Shown here piece by piece: positions 56,151 to 63,503 of a stretch of DNA of 64,000 bases (position 1 is the stretch's first letter; each line of letters opens with the position of its first letter). Made by a program: the position numbers and the translations under genes. Under the pieces are notes generated by a model. That model made no database searches and was not told where the DNA came from. It saw nothing but the letters and a program-made list of their open reading frames with translations. Source of the DNA: DASPHG01 sp035629775 (lineage in GTDB: Bacteria > Actinomycetota > Thermoleophilia > Solirubrobacterales > Thermoleophilaceae); assembly GCA_035629775.1 (NCBI GenBank), contig DASPHG010000006.1:1-64000 (forward strand), in the 5' to 3' direction.

Positions 56151-57692
56151 ATGAAGCGAGCGCTCGCACTCTGCCTGGTCGCCTGCTCGGTCGCCCTGGT
56201 GGCCGTCGTCGCCGGCGGGTTGGGATCGGCCACCGCGAAGACCGACGCCAGCGCCGCCGCGAAGCGGCCGCTCGGCTACAAGCTCGCCGACCAGGTCTGG
56301 GCAAACAAAAAGCTCGCGCGGTCGGTCAAGGCGACTCAACGGATTCTCGCCCTGAGCGGCGTCTCGACGATCAGCGCGGGCAACACCGTCGCCGCGGGCG
56401 TCGCGCCGCTGTCGCGCTGGCGCATGACCGCCCGCGAGACCGTGTACCTCGCGATGGGCGCGGGCAACCCGCAGGTCACCCTGGGCACCATCGCGCGCAG
56501 GCTGGGCCAGGCCGGCATCGAGATCGATGGCGAATCCGCCGCGACGGCGCTGCCGCAGATGGTCAGCGCCTGGCTCTACGCGGGCGCGAGCCAGCCGAAC
56601 GAGCCGCTGAACCAGCCCGCGCTCTTCGTCTGGCAGACGCAGTCGCGCCAGGCCGCGAAGCTGCCGTTCCAGTCGCGACTGTTCACCCCCGAGAAGCTGG
56701 TCCTCTCCTCGCTCGAGGCCATCCTGATCCTCGCGAACCTCGAGCGCGTGATCGAGCCCAGCGCGGCGGCGCGGGCCGCGGACACGACGGCCATGGCCGC
56801 CCAGGGCGGGCCGTGCGCGTCCGTCAAGTCCGCGTTCGACTCGCTCGGCCCGGTCGCGTCGGGTGCCGCCGACCTCGTGATCGGCGAGGCGACCGGCACC
56901 GCGATCGGCGCCTACGCCGACTCCCTGAAGAAGGGCTCCGGAGACCAGGTCGGCAAGCTGCTCAGCGGCCTGGATATCGCCGACCGGCTGTGGCGCACGT
57001 ATGCGTTCTCGCAGAACGTCGACGTCAACGTGTTCGTCGCCGACGGGGACGGCCCGGTCCGCGGCGACCGCGTGCACAAGCCCACGGACGGCGACCGGAA
57101 GCGCGTGGCCTTCATCGCCGACGTCGGGCTCGACAAGGATGCCCGCGAGGCCCTGGAGAAGCAGCTCGAGGCTGCGAAGGACCACCAGTTCCAGGAGGCC
57201 ATGCGGGCGTGCGCGTCGCTCCACGGCATCACGATTCCGAAGAACCCCTACGGGGACCTCGCCAAGGAGATGGAGGAATGGTCGGCCTACTGGACGCCGA
57301 TGTGGCGCGGGCAGGAGGTCGTCTGGTACCACCCGCGCCGCATGGACCTGAAGCGCATCGACTTCGCGTCGGCAGGCGCGCTGCTCAAGGTCGGCATCGA
57401 GGACGAGTCCCGCAGGATCCACAACGACAAGCACTCGATCCAGTACTTCTCCGAGTACCCCGCCAAGGTCGAGATCGCGGCGCAGAAGCCTCCGAGCCCG
57501 GTGTCGGTCGCGAAGCTTGCCGCCGCGATCGCCGGCGCTCCGGGCGGGGACTTCGTCGGCCCCATCTCAGAGATGCTCGAGAGCCTGTTCCGGGCGGTCG
57601 CCAAGCCGACGGCCACCGGCAAGCTGATCGTCGAGGAGCACATGGAGAACCCGTGCGTCTTCCGCAGCGCCGGCGCACAGACGAGCTGCTGA
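56151..57692 (+). CDS. Secreted protein of unknown function inserted in the haem cluster
   Basis: 513 residues from ATG 56151. TACGTT (56138-56143) lies 7 nt upstream, which favours this start over TTG 56142. Signal peptide about residues 1-30 (ends ATAKT). The mature part is mixed alpha/beta with no repeats or metal motifs. DVNVFVADGDGPVRGDRVHKPTDGDRKRVAFIADVG reads like an Ig- or gelsolin-like beta segment. The C-terminal half contains WSAYWTPMWRGQEVVWYHPRRMDLKRIDF with many aromatics. No family recognised. It is opposite to all haem genes and separates hemC from cobA-hemD. Confidence 0.85.
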   Translation: MKRALALCLVACSVALVAVVAGGLGSATAKTDASAAAKRPLGYKLADQVWANKKLARSVKATQRILALSGVSTISAGNTVAAGVAPLSRWRMTARETVYLAMGAGNPQVTLGTIARRLGQAGIEIDGESAATALPQMVSAWLYAGASQPNEPLNQPALFVWQTQSRQAAKLPFQSRLFTPEKLVLSSLEAILILANLERVIEPSAAARAADTTAMAAQGGPCASVKSAFDSLGPVASGAADLVIGEATGTAIGAYADSLKKGSGDQVGKLLSGLDIADRLWRTYAFSQNVDVNVFVADGDGPVRGDRVHKPTDGDRKRVAFIADVGLDKDAREALEKQLEAAKDHQFQEAMRACASLHGITIPKNPYGDLAKEMEEWSAYWTPMWRGQEVVWYHPRRMDLKRIDFASAGALLKVGIEDESRRIHNDKHSIQYFSEYPAKVEIAAQKPPSPVSVAKLAAAIAGAPGGDFVGPISEMLESLFRAVAKPTATGKLIVEEHMENPCVFRSAGAQTSC

Positions 57693-57699
57693 GGACGGC

Positions 57700-58590
57700 C
57701 TAGGAAGCCGCAGCCTGCACGAGCAGGGGGCCCGCCCCCGCTGCGAGCAGCCGCCCGGCGAGCTCGCGCCCGAGCGCCGACGGGTCGTCGTCCGCCGCGC
57801 CCTCGAGGCGGTCCCTGATCCAGCTCGACCCGTCGGGCAGGCCGACGTAGGCCTCCACCGCGAGGCCGCCTTCGGTCAGGCGGGCGTGCGCCCCGACGGG
57901 CGTGTGGCAGGTCGCATCGAGCTCCGTCACGACCGCGCGCTCGGCGGTCAGCTCGACCAGCGCGGCGTGATCGGTCACCGCCTGCGCGAGCGCGGCGATC
58001 TCGGCGTCGCCGGTCCGCGCCTCGAGCGCGAGACAGCCCTGCCCCGGGGCGGGCGTGAACGTGCCCGCATCCACCGGCTCCCCCTCGTCCAGACCGAGCC
58101 GTTCGAGACCGGCCTTGGCCAGCACGATCGCGTCGTATTGACGCTCGCGCAGCTTGCGAAGACGGGTGTCCACGTTGCCGCGCATGTCCTCCACGGCGAG
58201 GTCGGGCCGCACCGCCAGGAGCTGCGAGCGCCGGCGAAGGCTGCTGGTCCCCACCACCGCGCCCTCCGGGATCGCCGCCACCCCGGCGGCGCCGCAGATC
58301 GCGTCGCGGGCATCCGCACGCGGCGGGACACCCACGATGGAGAGCCCCGGCGGCAGCTCGCCGGGCACGTCCTTCGCCGAGTGCACGGCCAGGTCGGCGC
58401 GGTCTTCGAGCAGCGCCTCCTCGATCTCCTTCACCCAGCGCGACTTGTCGCCCCCGCGCACGCCACGGTCGCCGGTGGTCTTCACCTCGACGAGCTCGAT
58501 GCCGTCCGTATCGAGCAGCTCCGCGACGAGCCGCGCCTGCGCGAGCGCGAGCGCGCTGCCCCGGGTCGCGAGCCGAAGCGGCCGGCTCAG
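57700..58590 (-). CDS. hemC: Hydroxymethylbilane synthase (porphobilinogen deaminase)
   Basis: 296 residues when begun at CTG 58590, which overlaps the hemA stop as CTGA. The N-terminal RLATRGSALALAQARLVAELL motif binds the dipyrromethane cofactor and substrate. No ATG, GTG or TTG exists in frame before GTG 58485, which would delete 35 essential residues. HSAKDVPGELPPGL, VGTSSLRRRSQLLAVRPDL, RGNVDTRLRKL, ILAKAGLERLGL and the cofactor-Cys region LDATCHTPVGAHA are present. It polymerises four porphobilinogens. Confidence 0.93.
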   Translation of the reverse strand: MSRPLRLATRGSALALAQARLVAELLDTDGIELVEVKTTGDRGVRGGDKSRWVKEIEEALLEDRADLAVHSAKDVPGELPPGLSIVGVPPRADARDAICGAAGVAAIPEGAVVGTSSLRRRSQLLAVRPDLAVEDMRGNVDTRLRKLRERQYDAIVLAKAGLERLGLDEGEPVDAGTFTPAPGQGCLALEARTGDAEIAALAQAVTDHAALVELTAERAVVTELDATCHTPVGAHARLTEGGLAVEAYVGLPDGSSWIRDRLEGAADDDPSALGRELAGRLLAAGAGPLLVQAAAS

Positions 58591-59933
58591 CCCGATCGCT
58601 TGCCCCGCTCGGCCCGCCGCTCGTCGAGCGACGTGACGTCGGCCTCCGGCTCGCTAAGCGGGCCGGTTTCGAGTCCGAACAGCTCGCGGAGCGCCTGGAG
58701 GTGCACGTAGCCGGTCTCGTCGTCGGCCGGGCGCTTGAGGCGGCTGGTCGGCTCGTGCAGCAGGCGGCTGATGACGGCGCGCGCCATCAGCTCGAGCCGG
58801 TCGCGGTCGGCGTCCGAGAGGGATTCCCAGCGGCCCTCGTTCTCGCGCAGGACCTGCCGCGCGATCTCCTCGCCGCGCTCGCGCAGCGCGGCGATCGTGG
58901 GCACGACGTCGAGCGTCGAGAGCCAGCGGTCGAATCGCTCCAGCTCGTCGTCGACGAGCGTGCGGGCGCGCGCCACCTCGGTGTCCTGCGCATCCAGGTT
59001 CCGCGCGACCGTCCGCTGGAGGTCGTCCATGTCGTAGAGCGTGATCCCGGGTACCTCGCGAACGCGGGGGTCGATGTCACGTGGCACGGCGATGTCGATG
59101 AGGAGCAGCGGCCGCCCCGCCCGCTGGTCGGTGACGAGCGCGAGCTCCTCCGCTCCCACGATCAGGTGCGGCGACGCGGTGCAGGACACGACGATGTCGG
59201 CGCCCACGATCTCGGTGGGCAGGTCGTCGAACCGGACCGCCTCGCCGCCGAAGCGCTGGGCCAGCCCGATCGCCCGGTCGTAGCGGCGGTTGGCGACGAA
59301 CACGGTGCGCACGCCGCGCTCGGCCAGCGCCTTCGCCGTCAGCTCGCCGTTCTCGCCGGCGCCGATCACGAGCACGCGGCGCGTCTCCAGGTCGCCGAGC
59401 GCGTCCCGCGCCAGGTCGACCGCCACGCTCGAAACCGAGATCCGCGAGCGGCCGAGCGCGGTCTCGGTCCGCACGCGCTTGCCCGCGCCGAGCGCGTCGC
59501 GGAAGAGGCGGTTCGAGATCGGCCCGGTGGCGCCCTCGACGAGCGCGAGCTCGTACGCGCGCTTCACCTGGCCCTGCACCTCGGCCTCGCCGACGATCAT
59601 CGAGTCGAGCCCGGCCGCCACCGAGAAGAGGTGGCGCACGGCGTCGGCGCCGCGCAGCGAGTAGAGCCGGCCGAGCAGCTCGGTGGGCCGGATGCCCGCC
59701 TGGCGCGAGAGCTCGGCGAGCGCGTGGTTCTCGGCTTCCACCGGATCGCTGGCCACGAGGTAGAGCTCGGTGCGGTTGCAGGTCGAGATCGCGACCGCCT
59801 CGTGGATCTCGGGCCGCGCCGTCAGGTCGCCCAGGATTCGCGCCGCGCGGCCCTCCGGCAGCGCGAGCCGCTCGCGCAGCGCGACCGGCGCGGTCTTATG
59901 GGACACGCCCAGTGCGAGGAGCGAGTCGTTCAT
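58587..59933 (-). CDS. hemA: Glutamyl-tRNA reductase
   Basis: 448 residues. First committed step of the C5 pathway. LLALGVSHKTAPVALRERLA, AISTCNRTELYLV with the catalytic Cys, LFSVAAGLDSMIVGEAEVQGQVKRAYELA, VLVIGAGENGELTAKALAERGVRTVFVANRR and DIAVPRDIDPRV are standard. Overlaps ccmD and hemC by 4 nt each, so haem synthesis and haem export are translated from one message. Confidence 0.96.
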   Translation of the reverse strand: MNDSLLALGVSHKTAPVALRERLALPEGRAARILGDLTARPEIHEAVAISTCNRTELYLVASDPVEAENHALAELSRQAGIRPTELLGRLYSLRGADAVRHLFSVAAGLDSMIVGEAEVQGQVKRAYELALVEGATGPISNRLFRDALGAGKRVRTETALGRSRISVSSVAVDLARDALGDLETRRVLVIGAGENGELTAKALAERGVRTVFVANRRYDRAIGLAQRFGGEAVRFDDLPTEIVGADIVVSCTASPHLIVGAEELALVTDQRAGRPLLLIDIAVPRDIDPRVREVPGITLYDMDDLQRTVARNLDAQDTEVARARTLVDDELERFDRWLSTLDVVPTIAALRERGEEIARQVLRENEGRWESLSDADRDRLELMARAVISRLLHEPTSRLKRPADDETGYVHLQALRELFGLETGPLSEPEADVTSLDERRAERGKRSG

Positions 59934-60091
59934 TCCGGCCTCTTGTCCACCAGCTCGTTCAGCGTGTCGAGCTCCTTCTCAATGCGGGACAGCTTCGCCC
60001 CAATGATGGCGATGTAGACCACGACGAGTGTGACGAAGACGACGTAGGCGGCGGCGACGTAGTCGCCGCCCTCGGCGATCGGGAGTGGCAT
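59930..60091 (-). CDS. ccmD: CcmD-like haem exporter subunit
   Basis: 53 residues from ATG 60091. One membrane helix (YVAAAYVVFVTLVVVYIAIIGAKL) followed by a short cytoplasmic helix (SRIEKELDTLNELV). Size, topology and position directly after ccmC match CcmD, which links the CcmABC transporter to holo-CcmE. Start shares a base with the ccmC stop (TGATG); its stop overlaps the hemA start by 4 nt. Confidence 0.85.
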   Translation of the reverse strand: MPLPIAEGGDYVAAAYVVFVTLVVVYIAIIGAKLSRIEKELDTLNELVDKRPE

Positions 60092-60789
60092 CAGGCCTGC
60101 GCTTCCAGCCGTCGCCGGAGCCGCTTGAGCTGCTCCGCGACGTGCTTGTTGGTGAGCTCGAGCTTCCAGAGCGTGGTGAACAGCAGCGCCACGGCGGCGA
60201 TGCAGACGAAGAACGTGAGCCGCATGTCGCCGGGCATGTCGCCGCCCGTCTCCGACAGCACGCGCGGGTGCGTGTACTGCTCGGCCAGCCTCACCGCGAC
60301 GAAGTTGAGCGGCACGAAGGCGCCGGCGGTGATCGCGAACACGGACGCGTAGCGCGACTGGCGCTCCGGGTCTGCGATCGAGAAGCGCAGCGGCTGGTAG
60401 CAGCAGTAGAGGAGGAACACGATCAGGTACGAGACCAGGACCGGCTCCTCCCACACCCACCAGTGGCCCCAGGCGGTCTTCGCCCAGATCGCCCCGGTCG
60501 CCAGCACCCCGACGCCGAGCATGATCGACAGGTGAATCGCGACGTAGGAGCGGACGTCCCAGCTCCGCTCGCCCGTGCGGAGGTGCTTGATCGCGAAGAT
60601 GCCGCCGGCCACGAACCCGCAGAGCGTGACGATCGCGAGCGGAACGTGGACGTAGAAGATCTTCTGGCGGAAGCCCTGGTCGGCGTCCTCGGGCGCGTAG
60701 AAGAAGACGAGCACCATCGCGGCGAGCATGAACGCCGCCGTCACCCAGGCGAGCGCGCCCAACCGCTTTCCGAAGAGCACGCTAGTCAT
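60091..60789 (-). CDS. ccmC: Haem exporter protein CcmC
   Basis: 232 residues from ATG 60789. Six membrane helices and the tryptophan-rich WWD-type motif WGHWWVWEEP. Conserved His ligands are visible in FYVHVPLAI and AIHLSIMLG. It presents haem to CcmE in System I cytochrome c maturation. It overlaps the ccmB stop by 8 nt. Confidence 0.93.
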   Translation of the reverse strand: MTSVLFGKRLGALAWVTAAFMLAAMVLVFFYAPEDADQGFRQKIFYVHVPLAIVTLCGFVAGGIFAIKHLRTGERSWDVRSYVAIHLSIMLGVGVLATGAIWAKTAWGHWWVWEEPVLVSYLIVFLLYCCYQPLRFSIADPERQSRYASVFAITAGAFVPLNFVAVRLAEQYTHPRVLSETGGDMPGDMRLTFFVCIAAVALLFTTLWKLELTNKHVAEQLKRLRRRLEAQA

Positions 60790-61456
60790 CCAGGAGGTAG
60801 TCGAAAACGGCCACTGAGACCAGCACGAACACCACATCGTAGAGCGCGAGGAATCCCAGCCATTTCGCGAGATCGTCCGGCGACTGGCCGGCCGCGAGGA
60901 GCGGCTCGGTGGCGCGCGCGGCAGCGATGACCACCGGCACGACCAGGGGCAGGAGGAGCAGCGAGACGATCAGCTCGCGGGCGCGCGTCTCGATCGCGAG
61001 CGCGGAGATCAGTGCGCCCACCGCCGCCAGCCCCAGGTTCGCGAGCAGCAGGATCGGCAGGAGCTCGGGCAGCGCGCCGTCGAGGCCGGGGCCGAGCAGG
61101 AGAAGGTCGAATGCCGGCAGCGCGACCAGCTCGAGCGCCGCGAGGTAGAGGAAGAGCGCCGCGGCCTTCGCCAGCCAGAGCGCCGTCAGGTCCACGGGTG
61201 CGAGGCGCAGCGCGGTGAACCCGCCCTGGTCGCGCTCGGCGACATAGAGGCGGTTCACCCCCAGCACGGTCGCGAGCAGGAGTGTCACCCAGATGACCCC
61301 GGTCGCGAGGTCGCCCTCCAGCGTGTCGCGGTCGAGCCCGAAGTGGAACAGCACGAAGACCGTGATCGAGAAGAGGACCATCGCGGGCACGGACTCGCGC
61401 GTGCGCAGCTCGACCGTGAGGTCCTTGCGCAGGATCGCGGCGGCGGCGGCAATCAC
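60782..61456 (-). CDS. ccmB: Haem exporter membrane subunit CcmB
   Basis: 224 residues from GTG 61456 (GTGA overlap with ccmA). Six membrane helices, KDLTVELRTRESVPAMVLFSITVFVLFHF at the N-terminus and VNRLYVAERDQGGFTALRLAPVD in the first loop are typical of CcmB. The permease partner of CcmA. Confidence 0.92.
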   Translation of the reverse strand: MIAAAAAILRKDLTVELRTRESVPAMVLFSITVFVLFHFGLDRDTLEGDLATGVIWVTLLLATVLGVNRLYVAERDQGGFTALRLAPVDLTALWLAKAAALFLYLAALELVALPAFDLLLLGPGLDGALPELLPILLLANLGLAAVGALISALAIETRARELIVSLLLLPLVVPVVIAAARATEPLLAAGQSPDDLAKWLGFLALYDVVFVLVSVAVFDYLLDD

Positions 61457-62091
61457 CGGTAGAGCTCCTCCATCGGTGCGAGACGGCCGGCCTTCAGGCC
61501 GAGGGTCAGGTCCGCCTCCGCCTGTCCGGCGGGCACGTCGTGCGTGACCACGACGCGCGTCTTCCCGCTCGCGCGTCCGATGACCGGGTCCAGCAGCTCG
61601 ACCGCGCCCGGGTCGAGGCCGGCCCACGGCTCGTCGAGTAGCAGCAGGGGCGGGTCGTGGAGCACCGCCCGTGCGGCTGCGACGCGCTGCACCATCCCGC
61701 GCGACAGCTCGGGAAGCGGGTCGTCGGCGCGCTCGGCCATCCCGACGGCGGCGAGCACTTCGTCGATGTGGCTGTCGGCAACCGAGTGCAGCCGCGCGTG
61801 GAAGCGCAGGTTCTCGCGCGGGGTCAGGTCGCGGTACAGCAGGGGTTCGTGCGCGACGTAGCCGACCTTGCCGCGCAGCTTCCACGCCTCGTCGGGGAGC
61901 GACGCGCCGAGCACGTTCGCACTGCCGGCATGGGGGCGCAGCAGGCCCGCGAGCACGCGCAGCAGGGTCGTCTTGCCCGCGCCGTTCGGGCCGAACACGA
62001 CCATCGTCTGGCCCGCGTCGACCCGTGCGCTGACGCCATCGAGCGCGAGGCGCTCGCCGTAGCGGCGCACGACGCCCTCGAGCGCGATCAT
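61453..62091 (-). CDS. ccmA: Haem exporter ATP-binding protein CcmA
   Basis: 212 residues from ATG 62091. ABC ATPase with FGPNGAGKTTLLRVLAGLLRP (Walker A), the signature LSRGMVQRVAAARAVLHDPPLLLLDEPWAGLDP including Walker B (in parts), and VVVTHDV (H-loop). It drives release of holo-CcmE in System I. The start overlaps the mogA/moaB stop by 4 nt. Confidence 0.93.
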   Translation of the reverse strand: MIALEGVVRRYGERLALDGVSARVDAGQTMVVFGPNGAGKTTLLRVLAGLLRPHAGSANVLGASLPDEAWKLRGKVGYVAHEPLLYRDLTPRENLRFHARLHSVADSHIDEVLAAVGMAERADDPLPELSRGMVQRVAAARAVLHDPPLLLLDEPWAGLDPGAVELLDPVIGRASGKTRVVVTHDVPAGQAEADLTLGLKAGRLAPMEELYR

Positions 62092-62549
62092 CGCTCGAGC
62101 GTCTCGGCTGCGTGGCGGAGGGTCGGCTCGACGATCGGCCAGGACTGCCCGATGGCCTTCGGCGAGCCCGGGAAGTTCACGATCAGGGTACGGCGGCGGA
62201 CGCCCGAGATGCCGCGCGTGAGGATCCCGAGTGGCGTGTGGGCGCGCGAGTCGGCGCGGATCGACTCCGCGTAGCCCGGCGCCTCGCGCTCGATCACGTC
62301 CCGGGTGGCCTCCGGGGTCAGGTCGTCGGCCGTCAGGCCGGTCCCCCCGGTGGTGAACACGAACCGGACACCGTCCTCGTCGGCGAGCCGGCGCAACGCG
62401 GCGGCGATCGCCTCGCGGTCGTCGGAGACGATCTCGTGCGTGACATCGAGGCCGGCGCGCTCGCAGCACTCCACGAGGGCCGGCCCCGACACATCCTCGC
62501 CCTCGCCGCGCGCGAGCGAGGTCGAGATGGTCAGGACGGCCGCCCTCAC
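62088..62549 (-). CDS. Molybdenum cofactor biosynthesis protein MoaB/MogA family
   Basis: 153 residues. VLTISTSLARGEGEDVSGPALVECCERAGL, VFTTGGTGLTADDLTPEATRDVIEREAPGYAESIRA with the TGGTG MPT-binding loop, and LTRGISGVRRRTLIVNFPGSPKAIGQ are standard. It adenylylates molybdopterin (MogA) or acts in an alternative role (MoaB); sequence alone does not separate them. Linked to moaC 500 nt upstream. Confidence 0.91.
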   Translation of the reverse strand: MRAAVLTISTSLARGEGEDVSGPALVECCERAGLDVTHEIVSDDREAIAAALRRLADEDGVRFVFTTGGTGLTADDLTPEATRDVIEREAPGYAESIRADSRAHTPLGILTRGISGVRRRTLIVNFPGSPKAIGQSWPIVEPTLRHAAETLER

Positions 62550-62556
62550 GGCCCGG

Positions 62557-63039
62557 TCAGGTCAGAAGCTTGACGCAGGATCGGCGCAGTCCGTACTTCT
62601 CCGCCGACCGCTCCGCGCGGGCGACATGGGTCAACGAATGCCGGGCCCGCCGCCGCGCCTTTCGCGGGCGCTCGTGGGCGACGGCGCGCAGGTACTCGCG
62701 CAGCCGGTCGAGGGCGAGGTCCGTGTTGTTCACGAAGCGGAGGTACGCGCCCCGGCCGCCCTCGAAGGGCGGGTCGAGCCGGCCGAGCTCGCGGACGTAC
62801 GGGCGCGAGGTCTGCACGAAGCGCCTGCCGTGCCGCACCAGCTTGTTCGCGTTCCCCTGCCGCGTGGCGCGGCGGAACTTGCGGACGTGTCGCCGCGTGG
62901 CGTCGGTCATCTCGGAGCAGATGGGCCCCGACTCGCGCACGATGTCCTCCTTGGTCGGCTCTTCCTCCTCCTGCGCGAGCGCGGCGGGCGCGCACAGCGA
63001 AGCGAGCGCCAGCAGGGCGAGAGTCAGCCGTCGAGTCAT
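62557..63039 (-). CDS. Secreted Arg-rich protein of unknown function
   Basis: 160 residues from ATG 63039, overlapping the moaC stop by 4 nt. Signal peptide about residues 1-22 (ends ALAQ), an acidic stretch EEEEPTKED, then a helical, very Arg-rich domain (TDATRRHVRKFRRATRQGNANKLVRHGRR and EYLRAVAHERPRKARRRARHS, in parts) with two cysteines (PICSEM and RRSCVKL) that may pair. No family recognised. Its place inside a Moco/ccm operon is odd for a secreted basic protein. Confidence 0.75.
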   Translation of the reverse strand: MTRRLTLALLALASLCAPAALAQEEEEPTKEDIVRESGPICSEMTDATRRHVRKFRRATRQGNANKLVRHGRRFVQTSRPYVRELGRLDPPFEGGRGAYLRFVNNTDLALDRLREYLRAVAHERPRKARRRARHSLTHVARAERSAEKYGLRRSCVKLLT

Positions 63040-63503
63040 GTGCGTCGCCAGTCCTCCTTGCCGCCGGTCTTCTCGACGAGCTTGATCTCGCCGATCTCGA
63101 CTCCGCGCTCGATCCCCTTGACCATGTCGTAGATCGTAAGCGCCGCCGCCGCCGCGCACGTCAGTGCCTCCATCTCGACGCCGGTCCGCGCGGTCGTGCG
63201 GGCCTCGGCGGTGATCCGCACTTCCGCGTCGGCCACATCGATCGCCACGTCGACGAAGGAGAGCGGCAGTGGGTGGCAGAGCGGGATCAGCTCGGAGGTG
63301 CGCTTCGCGGCCTGGATGCCGGCGATCCGCGCGGTGCCGATCACGTCGCCCTTGGGCGCGTCGCCGTCGCGGATCGCGCGCGCGGTGTCGGGCGACACGC
63401 GCACGAGCGCGGTCGCGACCGCCCGCCGGTCCGTGGCTTCCTTGCCGCCCACGTCCACCATCCGCGCGCGGCCGTCGTCGTCGAGGTGTGAGAGCTCGGC
63501 TAT
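63036..63503 (-). CDS. moaC: Cyclic pyranopterin monophosphate synthase MoaC
   Basis: 155 residues if translation begins at ATA 63503, which overlaps the upstream TAG (ATAG). ELSHLDDDGRARMVDVGGKEATDRRA is the MoaC N-terminal strand. The first canonical codon is ATG 63461 at MVDVGG, which would cut off 14 residues. KGDVIGTARIAGIQAAKRTSELIPLCHPLPL, TGVEMEALTCAAAAALTIYDMVKGIERG and LVEKTGGKED are diagnostic. It completes cPMP in molybdenum cofactor synthesis. No moaA, moaD or moaE in the window. Confidence 0.92.
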   Translation of the reverse strand: MAELSHLDDDGRARMVDVGGKEATDRRAVATALVRVSPDTARAIRDGDAPKGDVIGTARIAGIQAAKRTSELIPLCHPLPLSFVDVAIDVADAEVRITAEARTTARTGVEMEALTCAAAAALTIYDMVKGIERGVEIGEIKLVEKTGGKEDWRRT

